From assembly GCA_026260175.1 (NCBI GenBank), contig JAKCWW010000181.1, positions 1 to 64,000 of the forward strand: a stretch of 64,000 nucleotides of DNA, in the 5' to 3' direction. Position 1 is the stretch's first letter; the number at the start of each line of letters is the position of its first letter. The position numbers and the translations under genes were made by a program. Origin of the DNA: Reticulitermes lucifugus. Taxonomy: Eukaryota; Arthropoda; Insecta; Blattodea; Rhinotermitidae. This document shows, piece after piece, positions 59,160 through 64,000 of this stretch. The notes under the pieces are model-generated. The model had not been told where the DNA came from. It saw only the letters and a list, made by a program, of their open reading frames with translations, and searched no databases.

Positions 59160-61105
59160 AATCTTTGTTTTCTTTATAATTACTTTGTAAAACGTCAAGT
59201 TCTTAAAACGTGTTTCCCGTATTGGTCTGCCACCCCTGAATGGAACTGACAGAGTGTAACAGAGACGCTACACTTATACCACTTGATACCAAGTATTTTT
59301 CCAGTTCTTACAAAGACATTTATCGTGAAGCGGTGTGAAAGCACCATGAGGAGCCTTGTCATATGTAAAACCAGTAAGCAACAGCGATCAATGGGAGGTA
59401 AACACTTCTTGCTTACAAAACGCGTGTTCGTATCGTTATGCAAACGTTCGTTGATTGGAAAGTTTCTTCAGGTTTCTGTTAAGACAGAACTATTTTTTTT
59501 TTACCTACCACTCTCGAAGTATAACTACAACACTGTATGTCGCCCCTAACGAGTATAATGATGTGCTTCTTGTCTAAGGGGAACTTTGTACGTCCAGTTT
59601 CAAGAAACCTTTGCGGTCAGCATAAATTATGTATTTAAAGATTTGTCTTTTTTCATATTTAATACGCTAAAAAAATTTGGTATTCCCTTTGAAGGCTGTG
59701 AAGCGTTCTTAAAATGCAAGTACCATGTTACCTTTTCTCTAAAGATTTTCTATTGTTCTGCGGTGTCTCAGATATTGAAGCTGTTAAAATGCTAGTCAAA
59801 TAGACTGGGTAACTACTGTTAACGAAATCGTGGTGTCACTGAAGTTTGGCCGAGGAAAGACACAATCCGAGAATCAGTATTCAGTTCCGAGGAGTTAAAA
59901 ATTAAATTGACTCTCCTTTCTTTAAACACCGATCTCCGTCGTGAGTATCTCAAATCTTATATTAATTACCGTTTCAATAAATTCTTTCATAGCGTACTGA
60001 AGAATAAGTTTTTCATGCACTGCTACGTCCTTTAGCAATAAATTTCGCAGTCAGTCCAAAACACTTTTCGTTCCTGAACTCGTGGATCATGTAATGGCTT
60101 TTATAGTGTGTAGATGTCTTTGTGATCAGTAAACATATTAACTTGTTTTAAACCCAGAGCCTGCAACTGCTGATTACATTGTTCTAACATCTGTTTTCTT
60201 CATATTTACTTGCTTTCATCTTACGAATAGGAAAGTGTTAAAAAGAGACACCGAAGTCTAGGGAATATCCAGTTCAACTTTTGAACTCACTGCAACGAAG
60301 AATGAAGTGCATTGCACGTGAGTCTAACACGACTTCACCGTGCCAAATCCTTGTGAGGGAAGCAGAGAATGATCTAATTCTATGCAAGTTACTAGAGATA
60401 ATTTACATTAGTGAAGGGAGAGAGACAAATTCTTACTTTACACTCGCACATATATGTCTCTATTCCTAAAGTAGATTTTTCCATTGATCACCATCTATAA
60501 CTTGTCATATAATGTTTTAGAGCAGGAGATATATTCTCTTGAGTTCTGCTGCGTCATTCAGAATAGCAAAGAACACATAAAATTAAAACTTTGCGTCACG
60601 CTGTAATGTCTCTGTACAGCCATACAACTATGTCATTCGATGGCGTATTTGTACAGGTCTTCCAGTGCCTATTTAAAATATCTGAAGAGAAAACGATGAC
60701 GTAACTGCCAAGAGATTTTCGTTAGGAAGGTTTGAATGTCAATATGGCAGTGAACCGTATGACAACTTGATTCTGCCGATTTCCACTCGTCTCACCGTAG
60801 AAATATTGCGTTCAGTCCAAGCTCATTCATTTTCATGGAAGAACGTCCTCACACTGTATTAACGTGCATCCAGCTCTGTATTCCTGAGCTTATTAGCCAT
60901 AAGCCATGATATGTCGTATGAGTCTGCTTCAGGAGTTAGGGAGCACAGCTCACATTGTCATTCTAAAACTGTTCATGTTGGGGTTATAATGCAATAATCC
61001 AGTGTTTCATAGCTTTACTTACATTACTTAACCTGCTTGAAGCTCAACTACTGCAGTTATTTGACCTCTAATTGACTCACTAACTGACTGACTGGCTTCC
61101 TAACT
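59160..61105. other. Non-coding stretch
   Basis: No gene or repeat is recognised. The frame at 60281-60469 starts at TTG and contains an internal donor-like gtgagt, which I judge to be chance. Confidence 0.4.
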
Positions 61106-61114
61106 AACTAACTA

Positions 61115-61385
61115 GGGCCTACCATGGCTCAGGCGGTTGGGGCCCGGGTTCGATCCCGGGTCAGTCTATGTGGGATTTGTGGTGGACAAAGTGGCACTGG
61201 GACAGGTTTTTTCCAGAGTACTTCGGTTTTCCCCTGTCAATTTCATTCCACCGGTGCTCCATTACTTGGAAAATTAAAAAAAACTAATCATCTTTCTCTT
61301 CATCTTCATCACAAGGATTGTACAATAGGCCTTAAGGCTGCGGTGCGTCCGTAGTATCTGCTGCGGGGCTCTTCACCACAAAAGA
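61115..61385 (+). mobile_element. tRNA-derived SINE, family C, with target duplication
   Basis: The element is flanked by aactaacta at 61106-61114 and 61386-61394, a nine-base target duplication. It begins gggcctaccatggctcagg with an A box tggctcaggcgg (61125-61136) and a perfect B box ggttcgatccc (61147-61157). The boxes are only about ten bases apart, where roughly 30-40 is usual, so the anticodon-arm region has been lost. The body matches the copies at 21.6 and 31.1 kb. The left duplication lies inside a run of ctaa/ctga units, which weakens it slightly. Confidence 0.85.
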
Positions 61386-61394
61386 AACTAACTA

Positions 61395-61620
61395 CATTGG
61401 TAGAGTCTTTTTTGGGAAGGTAACAGATCATTAACTAGTCAAGAAATTCTCCACATTTACTTTAAATCGAATGTTTATTACCTGTTTTCACATGAACCCA
61501 CCACTGGTTCGTATCAGAGGCAGATTAATCAAGTTCAGGGGGGCGACTCTTCCATTCATTTTATTTAAGATCCGTTGTATCGTACCCTCCCTCACACGCA
61601 TTGTTCTTCCATGCAGTTTC
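61395..61620. other. Non-coding stretch
   Basis: Nothing is recognised. Confidence 0.35.
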
Positions 61621-61630
61621 ATTGTTTCAG

Positions 61631-61808
61631 GTTTTCCCGCCTAAACCCTATATGTTTTAATCCTGACAAGGTCTCCCAGCCAGAAGTTTTCAAACGTATT
61701 TTTATTAACAATACAGTTGCTGAATTGGGAGAATTCTCTCGAAAGGAATTCAGTTGTAACGAGAAGTATAAGTACAGCAAACCGAAAAATAAATACGTTG
61801 GAAACTGA
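61631..61808 (+). CDS. Possible terminal exon (weak)
   Basis: A pyrimidine-rich tract ends in ttgtttcag (61622-61630), a strong acceptor. The following frame is open for 58 codons in phase 2, reading FSRLNPICFNPDKVSQPEVF and onward to TGA 61806-61808. It is charged and polar with a lysine-rich end (KYKYSKPKNKYVGN). An AATAAA at 61854-61859 follows within 50 bases. The phase does not fit direct joining to the exon at 1072-1090. No family is recognised, and the opposite strand is also open. Confidence 0.15.
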
Positions 61809-61864
61809 CAAGACGTGCATCACACTGGGACAACATATGTTTACGGAGTTGATAATAAAAATTA

Positions 61865-62125
61865 TAAGATCTGGAGAATTTACTGTCGTGTGGTTTATCT
61901 GTGAGGGATGTAACATGTGAGTAACATGCGAATTAAGCCGAGGGTTAGCAAACGTACGTTGTGATTCGCACGGGGTATGTCCCCTTTAGAGGCACAGGAT
62001 GTAGTCGTTTTAGTACAACGAAATGTTATAAGAAAATTACAAACACCCGAATTTGAGGAAAATAAATATTTGTATTCAACTGATGAAGCTACAGAAGCAA
62101 TGACTAACATATGGCGAGGGTAATA
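61865..62125. other. Non-coding stretch
   Basis: Nothing is recognised. Confidence 0.35.
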
Positions 62126-62130
62126 AAATA

Positions 62131-62315
62131 CGGTCGAACTCGGTTATAACATCATGCAGGGGCCTGAATATATTGTGCCGTTTTAAACGAGTGTTGTTGT
62201 AACCGAGGAGTATAATGATATTGTTAACAGTGAAGAATTAAGTGGTACCACAGAATATCTGACGCTATAGAAGAGGTGCCGCATCAACCAATGTCGTTAT
62301 AACCGGCTTGCACTG
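62131..62315. mobile_element. Tigger/pogo-like MITE, 185 bp, with TA target duplication
   Basis: The left end cggtcgaactcggttataac (62131-62150) and the reverse complement of the right end, cagtgcaagccggttataac, match at about 16 of 20 positions. TA dinucleotides flank the element at 62129-62130 and 62316-62317. The CAGT-type terminus and the cggttataac block are typical of pogo/Tigger elements of the Tc1/mariner superfamily. A further sub-terminal gttgtaaccgaggagtataa echoes the terminal motif. It is non-autonomous, with no transposase. Confidence 0.8.
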
Positions 62316-62421
62316 TATTCTGTTCTCCTCCTTTCCAGTCCTTGCGATACTATTGTTATTGCCTTACGGAAATCAATAGGTGACACTACAGCCTTCCGAG
62401 GTTTGGCATTGTGTAGCGTCA

Positions 62422-62460
62422 CAGATTCGTACCAACGTTTCGTAGAAACATTATGCCAAC
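62422..62460 (-). repeat. Copy of dispersed hairpin motif (diverged)
   Basis: gtaccaacgtttcgtagaaa followed by cattatgcc matches the head of the 52.71-kb copy; the ttcaggg end is lost. Confidence 0.4.
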
Positions 62461-62464
62461 AACG

Positions 62465-63335
62465 TGGATAAATATGGATCTTGTGAACAGCGGATATTGG
62501 ATGTTCTACATGCACTTTGCATTGTCAGTCACCTGCCATCAAATGAGCTGAGCCCTGTGACATCCCTTTTATCTCCAGCGCCAACGAGCCGCATAAATTA
62601 ACTTCAATGGAATCTCGTTTAATTGTACAGTTTTTGCTGCACGTCTACTAATTACGCAGGTATGAAGAGGATGTATTTCACTTTCTCTGATTTTGCATCA
62701 TAGTGTGGTATTACATATATTTCTTACAATTACCATCACAAGTACAAAACTCATACGATTATGTTCTCTCCAAGCCCAACATGTATCAGTTCATTACCAA
62801 GGGAGCTAGATACCAAATTACGCAAGCTATTTCAGGTTTAAATCGTAGTAAGAGTTTATTTTAGTTGTAGTTGTAATAACATCAGTTGTAGTGGGTTGTT
62901 AAGAACATTACATGTAGAATGTTCTATAAAATACACGTATAGGCTCATGTTTAAAACCCCAGTATCATTGATTATAAAGAACATAAAATTCTTACCTGCA
63001 TATGGCATGGGTCTCCGTAGTTGGTTTGTATTTAAAATACTTTCTTTAGTTCATATTAGGTAACATATGATGTTTGAGAAAGTTTCATCTTTCCTATGTG
63101 TAAACATAGAATTCTTCTATGAAGATGGAAGCTATTTATGGTGGGGAGGAAGTTCTAATTCATTATATGGCCAATGGATTGCATGTACTCGTACCTTCCG
63201 TGTCTAACGCAACTTGCGTTTGGTTTGTTTGCTTAGAATAAGGTGAGATTTATTCGTTGGCAACCATCGAAGAGATTCATCAACGATTTTAGGTGTCTTC
63301 GCAAAATTGCGAAAAGCGACTATTACGTAGCTTCG
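62465..63335. other. Non-coding stretch
   Basis: Nothing is recognised. Confidence 0.4.
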
Positions 63336-63339
63336 TCAT

Positions 63340-63840
63340 GTCTGTCTGTGTGTCTGTTCGTCTGTCCGTCCGTCCTCATGGAACATTGGTTCCCAATGGA
63401 CGGATTTTCATGAAATTTGATATTTGAGTATTTTTCGAAAATCTGTCGAGAAAATTCAAGTTTCATTAAAATATGACAAGAATAACGGGTACTTCACATG
63501 AAGACCTGAGTACATTTGCGATATCTCGCTCAATTCTCCTTAAAATGAGAAATTTTTCAGACAGAAATTGTAGAGAAAATCAAAACACATTTTATGTTCA
63601 ATAACTTGTTTTCCGAAAATTGTGCTTGCCGTTTATGAGATGATGTGGAAGAACATGGTAGAGCCAGACAGGCCACAGATAACAATGTAATACGGCGCAT
63701 TAGCTGTGCGTGCTGGATAACTAAGGCTACAGACTCTCATTCAGAATTTGTAATACTTGTTGCTTTTCCACGGCAACAATGGTTACGCGAACGCGCCTCG
63801 ACGTTACGTTTACATGTACATTGTCTGTCTTGTGTATTGT
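63340..63840 (+). repeat. Probable dispersed repeat with pseudo-coding stretch
   Basis: gtctgtctgtgtgtctgttc followed by cgtccgtcctcatgg and gacggattttcatgaaattt is a pattern I associate with invertebrate dispersed repeats. Further on, the plus-strand frame over 63645-63884 reads CWITKATDSHSEFVILVAFP and then RQQWLRERAS. From memory, this string recurs in spurious proteins predicted from many arthropod genomes. I therefore read it as repeat DNA and not a gene. There is one copy in this window, so the borders are unknown. Confidence 0.45.
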
Positions 63841-63884
63841 TAAGTTGCTCAACCGTTGGCGGAAATTATCAACAATGTAATTAA

Positions 63885-64000
63885 ACAAAATCTGTCGAAA
63901 TATTCACAACGAAATAGGTCCGAACATATCGGCGTGTGCGCATCGATGATGTTTTGCAGTAAAGAATCGAGTTTATTGTTACTTAGTAATCTATATGCGT
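63885..64000. other. Non-coding window end
   Basis: Nothing is recognised in the last bases. Confidence 0.4.

Noticed and set aside
1-64000. Viral insertion, bacterial contamination or operon
   Set aside because: No viral-like proteins, no tightly packed same-strand ORFs and no bacterial promoter or ribosome-site pattern; introns-like spacing and SINEs indicate a eukaryote.

Overview
The window looks like nuclear DNA from a large, repeat-rich insect genome. It is AT-rich, has no dense gene packing, and no ORF is long enough to be an ordinary multi-domain protein. It contains several tRNA-derived SINE families with recognisable Pol III A and B boxes, 5'-truncated non-LTR retrotransposon tails, small DNA-transposon and foldback elements, and many short microsatellites. 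Several repeats resemble ones I associate from memory with cockroach and termite genomes (Blattodea). That placement is an inference and is not proved by the sequence.

Layout. Bases 1-1100 may hold the 5' end of a gene. There is a coding-like leader with two short ORFs in one frame split by a TAG, then a well-placed ATG at 1072 whose six codons run into a consensus 5' splice site at 1091. If that is right, much of the following sequence could be a long first intron. Around 9.2-9.4 kb on the minus strand lies the best small-gene candidate: a 60-residue single-pass membrane micropeptide followed by polyadenylation signals. The rest is mostly intronic or intergenic sequence. SINE copies lie near 8.5, 11.8, 19.5, 21.6, 27.7, 31.1, 32.0, 33.6, 35.3, 43.3, 51.7, 52.3 and 61.2 kb. 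LINE 3' ends lie near 15.1, 25.3, 32.5, 34.8 and 56.0 kb; the last is interrupted by an 87-base N gap. A Tigger/pogo-like MITE with a TA duplication lies at 62.1-62.3 kb.

A short hairpin-forming motif, of the form CTGAAGA-N-stem-loop-stem-GAAACG, recurs about ten times on both strands and twice as inverted pairs that make foldback elements. Other structural features are an 88-bp palindrome with no spacer at 13.9 kb, a 17-bp stem hairpin at 13.1 kb, a nested hairpin at 6.2 kb, and four clean two-copy tandem duplications of 25-54 bp.

I see no operons, CRISPR arrays, rRNA genes, intact tRNA genes, intact transposase or reverse transcriptase genes, or recognisable viral insertions. No set of genes in the window can be said to work together. 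Small-exon calls are tentative, because insect exons separated by long introns cannot be resolved by eye.
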